Below, one piece after another: positions 29,179 through 38,268 of a DNA stretch of 64,000 bases. Below the pieces are notes generated by a model, which was not told where the DNA came from, did not search any database, and was given only the letters and a program-made list of their open reading frames with translations. This DNA comes from Chloroflexota bacterium (GTDB lineage: Bacteria; Chloroflexota; Dormibacteria; Dormibacterales; Dormibacteraceae). Within the stretch, counting starts at the first letter, position 1. The number at the start of each line of letters is the position of its first letter. The DNA lies in NCBI GenBank assembly GCA_005880915.1, contig VBIW01000035.1, forward strand, positions 1 through 64,000, read 5' to 3'. Made by a program: the position numbers and the translations under genes.

Positions 29179-29717
29179 TGCGTAGGAGAGACGGTCAGCA
29201 ATCGCAGGCGCTCATCGAGTTCGCCCTGGTTTCGCCAGTGCTCCTGCTGCTCCTGTTCGGCGTCGTCGACATCGGGCGTGCGATCTTCTACTACGACACG
29301 ATCAATCACGCAGCGCGCGAAGGTGCGCGCACCGCAGTGCGGGCGTCGAATCAACTCCCAACGAACGCCGACGTGCTGACCACGGTCAGCACCCAGATGC
29401 TCGGTGCGCCGATCACAGCGCCATGTCCGCAAGGCCCCGTCACGGGGGCAACCCCGGCGCAGAACTCTGGGTGGCTGTACATCACCGAGCCCAGCCCGCC
29501 GGCGAGCGTGGAAGGATCGCCGCTTCCCAACGCGCCTGGCGGCGAATACTCCTCCAGCGCCAGCGGTTCGTGCAGCGCGGTCAACCCCGCCTCGGGCAAC
29601 GCGCAGCTGCAGGTGACGATCAGGTTCAACCTGGTCCTGATCACTCCGATCGTGGCCCAGGCGACGGCAAACCACGTCATCATCACTGCGGCGGCGATCT
29701 TCCGGACGGAGTACTGA
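29178..29717 (+). CDS. TadE-like pilus assembly protein (second copy)
   Basis: DGQQSQALIEFALVSPVLLLLLFGVVDIGRAIFYYDTINHAAREGARTAVRA; start overlaps the previous stop. Confidence 0.85.
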   Translation: MRRRDGQQSQALIEFALVSPVLLLLLFGVVDIGRAIFYYDTINHAAREGARTAVRASNQLPTNADVLTTVSTQMLGAPITAPCPQGPVTGATPAQNSGWLYITEPSPPASVEGSPLPNAPGGEYSSSASGSCSAVNPASGNAQLQVTIRFNLVLITPIVAQATANHVIITAAAIFRTEY

Positions 29718-29723
29718 GCGCTG

Positions 29724-31757
29724 ATGAAGGGAACTCCACGTCCTCGGCAGTCAGTGCGCCTTGCGCAAAGACTGGTTCCCCAGCCGGCGGGGACGCAAGA
29801 TGGGCAGGCCATCGTCCTCATCGCGCTCATGCTCACCGTGCTGATCGGGATGGCGGCGATTGCGATCGACGGCGCGCGCGCGTACTCCGTGCGGCGTGAC
29901 CTCCAGGCGGCTATTGACGCCGCCGCTCTCACCGCGGGTGACAAGCTGCAGCAGTCTCCCGGCAACTACACGGGAGCTGAGCAGGCAGCTGCGGCGATCT
30001 TCGCCAGCAACCTACGCCTGTACAGCGCGCCTTCCTGCTCGGGCTGGGTCTCGCCGGGGCCGGCTCCTGTGACCGTGACATGCACGTATGGCGACGGCAC
30101 GGTGCTGACTCAAGTCGTGGGCGCGTTGGGACCGCAAGGCAGCCAGTTCACCATCACCGCCAGACGCAACCTCGACCTGCAGTTCGCGCGCATCCTGACC
30201 AACGGCGCAAGCCCGACCCTTGCCGCCACGTCGACGGGCAATGTGAACAACCGGCTCTACACGCCCACCCTCGCTGCGCTGAACCAAGCGGGATGTGGAG
30301 GGGCGGGCGGGACGGCGATCACCGTCAATGGCAGCGGCACGCTCAACGTCAACGGTGATGTTGTGTCGAACGGGTCGATCACGATGTCGAGCGGCAGCCT
30401 TCGAGTCGCGGGCGACATCTACGCCCGCTGCCAGTCACCGATCCCGGGGTCCGTCACGAATGCCTGCTACTCAAGTGGTGCCTCGACGCCGTGCACCTAC
30501 CCCGATGTCGCCGGGGCCACGCGTCCAGGGTTCCGCCTGGCCGATCCCAACTTTCCGCCGCCAAGCCTGGGTGGTCTGAGCCGCTCCGTGACCAGCGTGG
30601 TCGCGCTGTTGCCGGGCAACTACGCGGCCCTTCCTATCCTCAGCGGCTCACACTGCTGGTTCATGAGTGGCGGGGTCTACAACTTCCAGGCCGGCTTCAT
30701 CAACCTGGGAGATTTTGTCAGCAACGAGCTGAAGCCGCCCGACGAGCCCAACGCCGTCGATAACACGCTCCGGGCCAGCCCCCAGTTCTGGGATACGAAC
30801 GGCGTCCGGTGTGCAGGTACGTTTCTGCTCAGCAAGACCACGAGCGCGATTGACATCCCGGACGGCACCTGGTCCTTTGTTCTCACCTCGCTCAGGACCG
30901 ATACCTACAACGGGGTCAGCTATACGCGAGAGAGCGCGCCGTCGATGTGCCAACAGGTGACGACGAACACTCATTTCGATGGGATTGAAGTCTCGGTCAG
31001 CAACGTCCCGGGAGCCACCTCCTACAACATCTACGTTGCCCTGCCTGGGAGTGGCTGCGCCGGTCCCTTCGGCCTGGCGGCCAACCTTCCGGTCAGTGGT
31101 TCAGTCCTCAACACCAGCGCGGGCACGAGCGCGTGTCCGAATGTCACCGGCGGTGGGTGCTCGCTGGGCAATGAGTCGATCACGCTCTCCACCCAGCTGG
31201 TGCCTCCTTTCGCGCCCAACGGAGCGGCGGCGGCCGGGGTCACCGGTTCGTACCCGCCTGACGGCGAGACGGCTCCGCTTGCTGCGGGCTTGCCCAACCA
31301 GAACCCGGCCCGCGGGCCGGGTTCAAAGGGCGATAGGGCCAATGAGAACAACTGCGAAACTCTCGCCCCCTCGTACGCGAGCTGTCCCGCGCCGATCTCA
31401 CCGGGGGCGGTGGAGCTCTACTTTCCTCAAGGAGCTTGCCTGGCGACCTCGAACGGTGCCGACGACTACGTCTTCAGCGGATACCAGTACAACTGGGTCA
31501 CGGTGTTCGAACCTGGACCCGGTTCGCCGCCGGCGAACGGCTGTGCGAACCTGCTGGGTGCACAGGGCAACTCGGGCTGGATCGGCCTTGTCTATATGCC
31601 CTCGGCGTACCTCGCGGTGATCTCGCCCTACACATACGAGGTGCCGGGAACCGGGGGCATCATCGCTGACTCGATGGGCTTTGGCGGGACTCTGCCGACC
31701 ATCAAGTACAGCTCGAGCTACGCGCCCGTTCCTCCGGCGAGCCGGATCACGAACTGA
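29724..31757 (+). CDS. TadG-like protein with a large beta-rich extracellular region
   Basis: DGQAIVLIALMLTVLIGMAAIAIDGARAYSVRRDLQAAIDAAALTAGDKL then ~600 aa Ser/Thr/Gly-rich region. Confidence 0.75.
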   Translation: MKGTPRPRQSVRLAQRLVPQPAGTQDGQAIVLIALMLTVLIGMAAIAIDGARAYSVRRDLQAAIDAAALTAGDKLQQSPGNYTGAEQAAAAIFASNLRLYSAPSCSGWVSPGPAPVTVTCTYGDGTVLTQVVGALGPQGSQFTITARRNLDLQFARILTNGASPTLAATSTGNVNNRLYTPTLAALNQAGCGGAGGTAITVNGSGTLNVNGDVVSNGSITMSSGSLRVAGDIYARCQSPIPGSVTNACYSSGASTPCTYPDVAGATRPGFRLADPNFPPPSLGGLSRSVTSVVALLPGNYAALPILSGSHCWFMSGGVYNFQAGFINLGDFVSNELKPPDEPNAVDNTLRASPQFWDTNGVRCAGTFLLSKTTSAIDIPDGTWSFVLTSLRTDTYNGVSYTRESAPSMCQQVTTNTHFDGIEVSVSNVPGATSYNIYVALPGSGCAGPFGLAANLPVSGSVLNTSAGTSACPNVTGGGCSLGNESITLSTQLVPPFAPNGAAAAGVTGSYPPDGETAPLAAGLPNQNPARGPGSKGDRANENNCETLAPSYASCPAPISPGAVELYFPQGACLATSNGADDYVFSGYQYNWVTVFEPGPGSPPANGCANLLGAQGNSGWIGLVYMPSAYLAVISPYTYEVPGTGGIIADSMGFGGTLPTIKYSSSYAPVPPASRITN

Positions 31758-34700
31758 CTTCGGCGGCCTCCGCGACCGCTGCGGGAGCGGCTCCATTCGT
31801 GTCGGACGCATCGCCCCGCGACTGCAGCCGCGCGATCCGGTGGTGCAGAGTGCCCGCCGCTTTTCCGTCGCCCAGCTCCTCGTAGCGCTCGATCGCGCCC
31901 CGCCACGCTGCCTTCGCGTCATCGATCCGGCCCATGCCCCACAGGGCCTGAGCGCGGCCGGTGAGCGATTCTGCCCGCTCGCGTGTCCTGTCCGCGGGCA
32001 TCAGCTGCAGGGCGGAGTCGGCCAGGCGAAGGGCCTCATCGAAGGCTCCGACCTCTAGCGCGTTCTTCGCCGCCTGGCCGAGAAACGATGCGGTGCGGAA
32101 CGCATCGGCCGCCGTTCCGGACTGGTACAGGTGATGGCCGATCTCGGCGGCATGCTCGGGCGCCGAGCGGCCGTATACGCGCTCCAGCGTGTCGGCTACT
32201 GCCAGGTGGTACGCCTGGAGGCGGGGCAGGGGCAGGGCCGCGAGGACCCGCTGGCGTACCAGGTCGTGCGTGAACCTGTACGTGTCCTTGCCCGCGGCGA
32301 TGAGGAAGCGACCGCGCGTCGATTCGTCGAGCGCGTCGCGCAGCTCGTGCCCGCCAAGCTCGCCGAACGCTTCGAGAAGGGAGATGTCGAAGTCGCGGCC
32401 GATCACTCCTGCCGCGACGAGCATGCGCTGCGCCGGCTCGCTCAAGCGCTGGATGCGCCGGCCGATCAGGCCGCGGACGCTCTGCGCGAGCTCGAGGTCT
32501 TCCTCGGTGTAGCTCGACTGCGACCTCGCGCCGTGGCCGAGCATGCTCTCCGACTCCGCCATGTAAAGGTACGACTGCTCGACGAAGAGCGGATTGCCTT
32601 CGGTCGCGGCCTGGATGCCGATGAGATGCACAGGGTCCATCGGTGCTTCGGCGAGTCCGGTGACGATTCGTTCGACGTCGTGGTCGGTGAGGCGATTCAA
32701 CGCGATGCGCTGGGCACGGCGCCTCTTCACCAGGCGTGAGACTGCGGTGCTGAACGGCCGGCCAGAATCGAGCTCCGAGTCCCAGTAGGTGCCGAGAATG
32801 ACCATCCGGGATCCGTTCACACGTTCGGCGAGATCGCGCAGCAGCACCACCGACGCCTCGTCCGCCCACTGCAGGTCATCGAGCACGATCAGCAGCGGCT
32901 TGTTGCCCTGTATGTCGGACAAGAACGAGTGGATCGACTTGAAGAGCTGCTCGCGAAGCTTGTCCGGGGCGAGCTCGGCGCCGGGGGGAATCGACCTGAC
33001 CTTCTGCCGCAGCCTCGGCGCGAGCGCGGCCAGAAGCGAACCGTGGTGACCCACCGCCTCCTGCAGCGTTTTTGCGCTCGAGGCCGCCACGGCCGCACCG
33101 AGGACTTCGCGGAACGGGCCGTACGATCCGCCGGCCACCTCGAGGCAGCGCCCGCCAAGGACGAGCCATCCCTTTGCGGCTGCTTCGCCCGCGACCTCGG
33201 ACGCGAGCCTCGACATGCCGATGCCGGGCGCGCCCGTCACGAAGACCACCGATCCGTTGCCTGTCGCCGCGCGGTCGAGAGTCATCCTGATGTCCAGCCT
33301 TTCCTGCTCGCGGTCGACGAATCCGTCTCCGGAGATCAGCACGCGCGCTGCTTCCTTGACCTCGCCTGGAGTGACCTGGTGCAGACGCCAGCGGTCAGGG
33401 AAGCCCTTCAGCTTGTACCGGCCGCGGAAGTCGAACTTCATCTCGTCGACCGGGCCGACGAGCTGGCGCACGATATCGGAGACGAGAATCTCGCCCCCCT
33501 TCGCCTTGCCCGCAACCCTCGCCGCGACGTTGACCGCCGCGCCGAAGATGTCGCCCGCCTCCTCGACAACTTCGCCGGTATTGAGGCCGATGCGGATGCG
33601 CAGCTTTCGCTCAGGATTCTGCTTGCTGTACTCCGCGATCGCGTGCTGGATGTCGATTGCGCACTCCACACCATGGCGCGCAGAGCCGAAGCTGATCATG
33701 AAGCCGTCGCCAAGGCCTTTGATCCGCCGCCCCGCGTGCTGGCCAACCCTCTCGTCGATGATGGTCTCGTACGCCTTCATGATCTCGTGCGAGGTCGTGA
33801 AGCCTCGCGTCGAGAGCAGCCGCGTCGACTCCTCGACGTCGGTGAACATGATTGTCACGGTGCCTTCCGTCTGACCGACCGCCAGGCTGCCGATGATGGT
33901 CTCGGCGGAAAGCGGTGAGGCCGCGTTGATCGGCTGTCCGAGACCCTCTGCGATCTCGCGCAGGAGTCCTTGTGAAGCCTTGAAGCCCGCCTCGCCCTGC
34001 GGGTAGCGCACCATCTGCATCAAGCCGGCCTCGGTCGCCAGCCGAAGCTCGCGGCCGGCCGAGTCCTTGCTGATCTTGTTGGCTGACGCGTAGTCGCTGG
34101 CCTTGAGCTCGGCGCCTTCGAACGCATCCGTCATGGCCGGCGCCAAGCGCAGGCTGAGTCCGCGTCGCGTGATGATGCTCTCTATCACCGCGTGGATCCG
34201 CCGCGAGGCGCCCGCTGGGCTCGTCGCTTCGTTGCCGCGGATTGTGGGAAGCATGCCGCCGAACCCGCTCGACGCCGCGGCCAGCTGGCCGAGCGCGGTG
34301 GTTGCGCGCGCCATGGCGGTGGCGGCCTCGAGGGCCTGACCCGCATGGAAGTCCTGGCCCGGCATGTAACCGCCAGGCACTGGCATGGTGAACTCGCCCG
34401 GCTGCGCCGGCGGCGCCTGCATCGGATAGACGACCGGCGCCGGGTAGGCTTGTGGGGGCGCGCCCTGCGGAGCGGCTGGAGGAGGCGGCATTCCCAACGC
34501 CGGCGCAGCCGGCTCCGCCTGCTGCGGTGCCGCGGCCTGCAGGTCGGCGACCGCCGACCTCGCAGCGTCGATGAGCTTGCGCATCTCCTCCTGCATCTCC
34601 GGCGTCTGGGCCGCCGGCGCGGCCTCAGGCTGAGCCGGCCCCCCGCTTGTCGCGCGGGAAGCGGGTCGCTCGGAGCTGAAGGGGACAACGACGACGGTTC

Positions 34701-36564
34701 GGCGCTCGACCGTCTCGGGGGTTTTGCCCTGGCCCGACATCAGCGGGTCCTTGGTGACGGGCATCATGCTGTCCGACCCGGCCGGGACGAAGCGTGATTT
34801 CACCGGGTCGAACAGGTCCTGGTTGACCTGCACGCCGTAAAACGCCGCCTTGTCCAGCGCGGTCGGCACGTAGCCGGTCGCGTTGTACTCAAGCCTGAGG
34901 TCAGGGCCCATGCCGAGCAGGAAGATGTCGCGCAGGATGGGGCCGTTCGAGTCGTAGCCAACGACTTCGGCGATCTGCGCGACTTTGCGCCGGCCGTCCG
35001 GCATGCGCGCCTGGTGCACGATGAGGTTGACCGCCGACGCGATCTGTGCGCGGACGGCCTCGAACGGGATGTCGATCGAGGCCATCATCACCATCGTCTC
35101 CAGGCGGGACAGCGCGTCGCGTGCGGAGTTCGAGTGGATGGTCGACATGCTTCCGTCGTGCCCGGTGTTCATCGCCTGGAGCATGTCGAGCGCCTCGGAG
35201 CCGCGGACCTCGCCGACGAGGATTCGGTCAGGACGCATCCGGAGGCTGTTGCGCAGGAGCTGGCGGATCGTGAGCTCGCCCTTGCCCTCCACGTTTGCCG
35301 GCCTGTGCTCTAGCGCGATTACGTGGGGGTGGTCGATCTGCAGCTCGGCCGCGTCTTCGATGGTGATCACGCGCTGGTTCGTGGGGATGAACCGCGCGAT
35401 CACGTTCAGGGTTGTCGTCTTGCCCGAGCCTGTGCCGCCTGAGACGAGGATGTTCATGCGGCCGAGCACGGCGGCTTGCAGGAACTCCGCCATCGCGGGG
35501 CTCAAGCTGCCCTCGTGCTTCAGGTCGTCGATGCCCAGGACCGCGTCCTTGAACTTGCGAATCGTGAGCGCGGCGCCGTGGATCGCCGCGGGCCGGATGA
35601 TCGCGTTGACGCGGCTCCCATCGGGCAGCCGCGCGTCCACCATGGGGTTCAGACCGTCGATGTGGCGTCCGGTTGTCGCGACCATGCGGCGGATCGTCTC
35701 GAGCAGCTGGTTCTCATCCTCGAACCGGACGTCGGCCTTGGTCAGGACGCCGCGGCGCTCGATGAAGACCTGGTCCGGACCGTTGACCATGATCTCGCTC
35801 ACAGAGCGGTCGTGCAGCAGGCTGTCGAGCGGTCCGTAGCCGACCGCGGCGCGGAGAATGATGTCCGCGAGGGCCGACTTCTCCTGCGAGTTCAGGCTGA
35901 TGCTGTCTTCGAGCAGGAACCGGTCCAGGTGCGTGCGGACGGCTTTCGAGAAGGCGAGCGTGTCGCCTGTCGTCAAGCCGACGTCGCGGATCAGGGCCAG
36001 GCGGTCGCGGAAGTCGTTTGCCAGCTTGTTCAGGTCGCGGCCCTGCCGGGCAGCCGCCGCGAGGATGTCGGAGCGCCGGCGCTGGGGCTGGCCGGGTGGT
36101 GCGCTCGGTGCGGTCCACATGTCGACGAACTGCATCTCGAGCACCGACGGGGACGCCGCCACCGCGGGGATCACACGCTGAATTTCGGCCAGGCGGACCT
36201 TGATCGCGAGGCCATCACCGTCCGGCTGCTCGCCCGGGTCGATGTAGGCCGCGATCCACTCGCCGTCTTTGAAGCGAATGATGGCCTTGCGTGCGACCGC
36301 GGCGTCGCCCGGATCGTGCTCGAGCTGCGGATCGTCGACCGAGCCGAAGACGACGTACTTGATGTCGCGGCTCGGCGTCAGCCGGGGACGGTCCGAGTCT
36401 GGGGATGAATAGACCGGGAAGCCGGCCGCGGTGATGGTGCGGGCGTCGGACTCCCCTTCTTCCAGCCCGCCGTCCAGCCGGTGGACGACAACCCGGATCC
36501 GCGGCGTGCGCTGTTCGGGGTCGTCGGGCGAGCCGGGCGGTGGGATGGTCGTGACCTCGCTCAT
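31747..36564 (-). CDS. TadA/CpaF secretion ATPase - class III nucleotide cyclase - AAA-type ATPase - TPR-like tail fusion (1605 aa)
   Basis: CpaF part: YGPLDSLLHDRSVSEIMVNGPDQVFIERRG, Walker A GGTGSGKTTTLN, VGEVRGSEALDMLQAMNTGHDGSMSTIHSNSA. Cyclase part: GTVTIMFTDVEESTRLL, RRIKGLGDGFMISF, DIFGAAVNVAARV. NTPase part: VTGAPGIGMSRL, LLIVLDDLQWADEAS. One uninterrupted frame. Confidence 0.93.
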   Translation of the reverse strand: MSEVTTIPPPGSPDDPEQRTPRIRVVVHRLDGGLEEGESDARTITAAGFPVYSSPDSDRPRLTPSRDIKYVVFGSVDDPQLEHDPGDAAVARKAIIRFKDGEWIAAYIDPGEQPDGDGLAIKVRLAEIQRVIPAVAASPSVLEMQFVDMWTAPSAPPGQPQRRRSDILAAAARQGRDLNKLANDFRDRLALIRDVGLTTGDTLAFSKAVRTHLDRFLLEDSISLNSQEKSALADIILRAAVGYGPLDSLLHDRSVSEIMVNGPDQVFIERRGVLTKADVRFEDENQLLETIRRMVATTGRHIDGLNPMVDARLPDGSRVNAIIRPAAIHGAALTIRKFKDAVLGIDDLKHEGSLSPAMAEFLQAAVLGRMNILVSGGTGSGKTTTLNVIARFIPTNQRVITIEDAAELQIDHPHVIALEHRPANVEGKGELTIRQLLRNSLRMRPDRILVGEVRGSEALDMLQAMNTGHDGSMSTIHSNSARDALSRLETMVMMASIDIPFEAVRAQIASAVNLIVHQARMPDGRRKVAQIAEVVGYDSNGPILRDIFLLGMGPDLRLEYNATGYVPTALDKAAFYGVQVNQDLFDPVKSRFVPAGSDSMMPVTKDPLMSGQGKTPETVERRTVVVVPFSSERPASRATSGGPAQPEAAPAAQTPEMQEEMRKLIDAARSAVADLQAAAPQQAEPAAPALGMPPPPAAPQGAPPQAYPAPVVYPMQAPPAQPGEFTMPVPGGYMPGQDFHAGQALEAATAMARATTALGQLAAASSGFGGMLPTIRGNEATSPAGASRRIHAVIESIITRRGLSLRLAPAMTDAFEGAELKASDYASANKISKDSAGRELRLATEAGLMQMVRYPQGEAGFKASQGLLREIAEGLGQPINAASPLSAETIIGSLAVGQTEGTVTIMFTDVEESTRLLSTRGFTTSHEIMKAYETIIDERVGQHAGRRIKGLGDGFMISFGSARHGVECAIDIQHAIAEYSKQNPERKLRIRIGLNTGEVVEEAGDIFGAAVNVAARVAGKAKGGEILVSDIVRQLVGPVDEMKFDFRGRYKLKGFPDRWRLHQVTPGEVKEAARVLISGDGFVDREQERLDIRMTLDRAATGNGSVVFVTGAPGIGMSRLASEVAGEAAAKGWLVLGGRCLEVAGGSYGPFREVLGAAVAASSAKTLQEAVGHHGSLLAALAPRLRQKVRSIPPGAELAPDKLREQLFKSIHSFLSDIQGNKPLLIVLDDLQWADEASVVLLRDLAERVNGSRMVILGTYWDSELDSGRPFSTAVSRLVKRRRAQRIALNRLTDHDVERIVTGLAEAPMDPVHLIGIQAATEGNPLFVEQSYLYMAESESMLGHGARSQSSYTEEDLELAQSVRGLIGRRIQRLSEPAQRMLVAAGVIGRDFDISLLEAFGELGGHELRDALDESTRGRFLIAAGKDTYRFTHDLVRQRVLAALPLPRLQAYHLAVADTLERVYGRSAPEHAAEIGHHLYQSGTAADAFRTASFLGQAAKNALEVGAFDEALRLADSALQLMPADRTRERAESLTGRAQALWGMGRIDDAKAAWRGAIERYEELGDGKAAGTLHHRIARLQSRGDASDTNGAAPAAVAEAAEVSS

Positions 36565-36631
36565 CAGGCTGCGGGCCCGGCGGATGCTAGCACCGGCTTC
36601 CGAAAGTTCCCTCTCCTTATGAATGCGGATC

Positions 36632-37636
36632 TCATGAGCTGAATCTCTCCGGCGGCCGGCGCCGATCGAGCACCCACTTTGAGCCGGGCATGCGCTTGGC
36701 GACGCCCTTCACCTCTGACGCACGCGCGGCCACCGCCGCCGCGCTGCTGTAGCTGCCCGGCTCCGCGATCACGATCCCGATCGACACAGAGACAAGCGGC
36801 GCCCGCAGCCGGTTGCCATTGCGCTCTTCGACCTCGATCCATCCGTGCTCCCGGTCGATGGGGTCGTAGAGCGCCGGAATGGCTTCATCGAAACGCCTTG
36901 TGACCTCGGTTGCGATCGACTCGGCCATGCTCGGCTCGGTCAGGATCACGAAGTCGTCACCGCCGACGTGACCCGCGAAATGCTGACCGGTGTGACTCTC
37001 CTCGAGGACCTCGAGGATGATGGTCGCGAGAGTCTTGATCACGTCGTCGCCGCGCAGGAAGCCGTAGTGGTCGTTGTAGCTCTTGAACGAATCAATGTCT
37101 GGATACAGCACCGCGAAGCGCTGGGTTTGCGCCAGCCGGCGGCTGATCTCACGCAGGATGTCGCTGTTGCCGCTCATGCCCGTAAGCGGGCTGAGGCCGC
37201 GAGTCGTAGTCGAGCGCGACATCACCGCACGCAGGCGCGCGACGAGCTCCTCAGGGATGAAAGGTTTGGTCACGTAGTCGTCTGCGCCTGACAGAAGGTG
37301 TTCGACCTTGTCCTTGAGCGAGTCCCTCACCGTCAGAAATACAACGGGGATCAAACGCGTGCGAAAGTCCTCGCGCAGCTGCGACATGATCTGATCGCCC
37401 GTCACGTCGCCGAGCATCAGGTCGAGCAGGATGATGTCTGGCCGCCACTCGACCGCCGCCTCGTGGGCGGCCTGCCCATCGTTGACGGTGACGCACTCGA
37501 AACCCGCGCGTTCCAGCACGCGCTTGACCAGGCGCAGGACCTGGTCGTCGTCATCGATCACCAGCGCGATGTCGCGGTGGACCAGGGCGGAAGGAGGTCT
37601 GTCCGACGGCGTGTCGATTCGCCTTGCGACGGTCAT
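36632..37636 (-). CDS. Response regulator with variant GGDEF (GGDDF) domain
   Basis: REC: ALVIDDDDQVLRLVKRVLERAGFE...DIILLDLMLGDVTGDQIM...GADDYVTKPF; GGDEF: YPDIDSFKSYNDHYGFLRGDDVI...HVGGDDFVIL. Confidence 0.88.
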   Translation of the reverse strand: MTVARRIDTPSDRPPSALVHRDIALVIDDDDQVLRLVKRVLERAGFECVTVNDGQAAHEAAVEWRPDIILLDLMLGDVTGDQIMSQLREDFRTRLIPVVFLTVRDSLKDKVEHLLSGADDYVTKPFIPEELVARLRAVMSRSTTTRGLSPLTGMSGNSDILREISRRLAQTQRFAVLYPDIDSFKSYNDHYGFLRGDDVIKTLATIILEVLEESHTGQHFAGHVGGDDFVILTEPSMAESIATEVTRRFDEAIPALYDPIDREHGWIEVEERNGNRLRAPLVSVSIGIVIAEPGSYSSAAAVAARASEVKGVAKRMPGSKWVLDRRRPPERFSS

Positions 37637-37848
37637 GTCGCCTGCTGGCCTGTGCGCGGCAGCTTCTCGGTGAGCAGGATCGCTCTCTCAGCGGCGGCCT
37701 TGACCTCCTGGATGTCGGCTCGAATCGCTTCCGGGTCGTTCAGCTCCTCGCCGATGAGCTCGCTGTAGTTGACGATCACCGCCAGCATATTGCGCAAGTC
37801 GTGGATCAACACGCGCATCGGATCCATCGGGGTCGCTTCGGAGCTCAC
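37633..37848 (-). CDS. Orphan HisKA-like (dimerisation/phosphoacceptor) small protein without an ATPase domain
   Basis: LIHDLRNMLAVIVNYSELIGEELND...AAAERAILLTEKL H-box-like; GTGA overlap with the upstream gene stop. Confidence 0.65.
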   Translation of the reverse strand: MSSEATPMDPMRVLIHDLRNMLAVIVNYSELIGEELNDPEAIRADIQEVKAAAERAILLTEKLPRTGQQAT

Positions 37849-38264
37849 AGTCTCTTGACCAGCTTCCACGTATTCACCTCGCCAACGCGTTCATAACCGA
37901 GCTCGTCGACAAGCGCGCGCGCCATCGCGATGCCGCGGCCAGCTTCGCTGTCGACGTCTGGCATCTCGCGCGCCAGGTGTTCGTGGACCGGGGGCCCTGA
38001 ATCGGTGAGGGATGCGACGACGATCCCAGCATCGAATCGCAGGTCGTACTCGACCGGACGCTCCGTGCCCGGCGGGCGGCCGTGGGTGAGCACGTTGCTG
38101 CCAATCTCGCCGAGCGCGGTCTCGAAGAGCATGAGGGCGCGGTCGCCGGCCGACCGGCCAGTGGCCTGGCGGAGCCGCTCGACGGATTGGTGCAGGACGT
38201 CCAACCCCTCTTCAAGCTCGGCAAACGTGGCCTCGAATTCAAAGGGTTCGTGATCACTCCCCAA
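37845..38264 (-). CDS. Anti-sigma regulatory factor-like HATPase_c_2 (RsbW/SpoIIAB-like) protein
   Basis: MLFETALGEIGSNVLTHGRPPGTERPVEYDLRFD...DSGPPV...EAGRGIAMARALVDELGYE; TTG start at 38264. Confidence 0.82.
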   Translation of the reverse strand: MGSDHEPFEFEATFAELEEGLDVLHQSVERLRQATGRSAGDRALMLFETALGEIGSNVLTHGRPPGTERPVEYDLRFDAGIVVASLTDSGPPVHEHLAREMPDVDSEAGRGIAMARALVDELGYERVGEVNTWKLVKRL

Positions 38265-38268
38265 CGGC

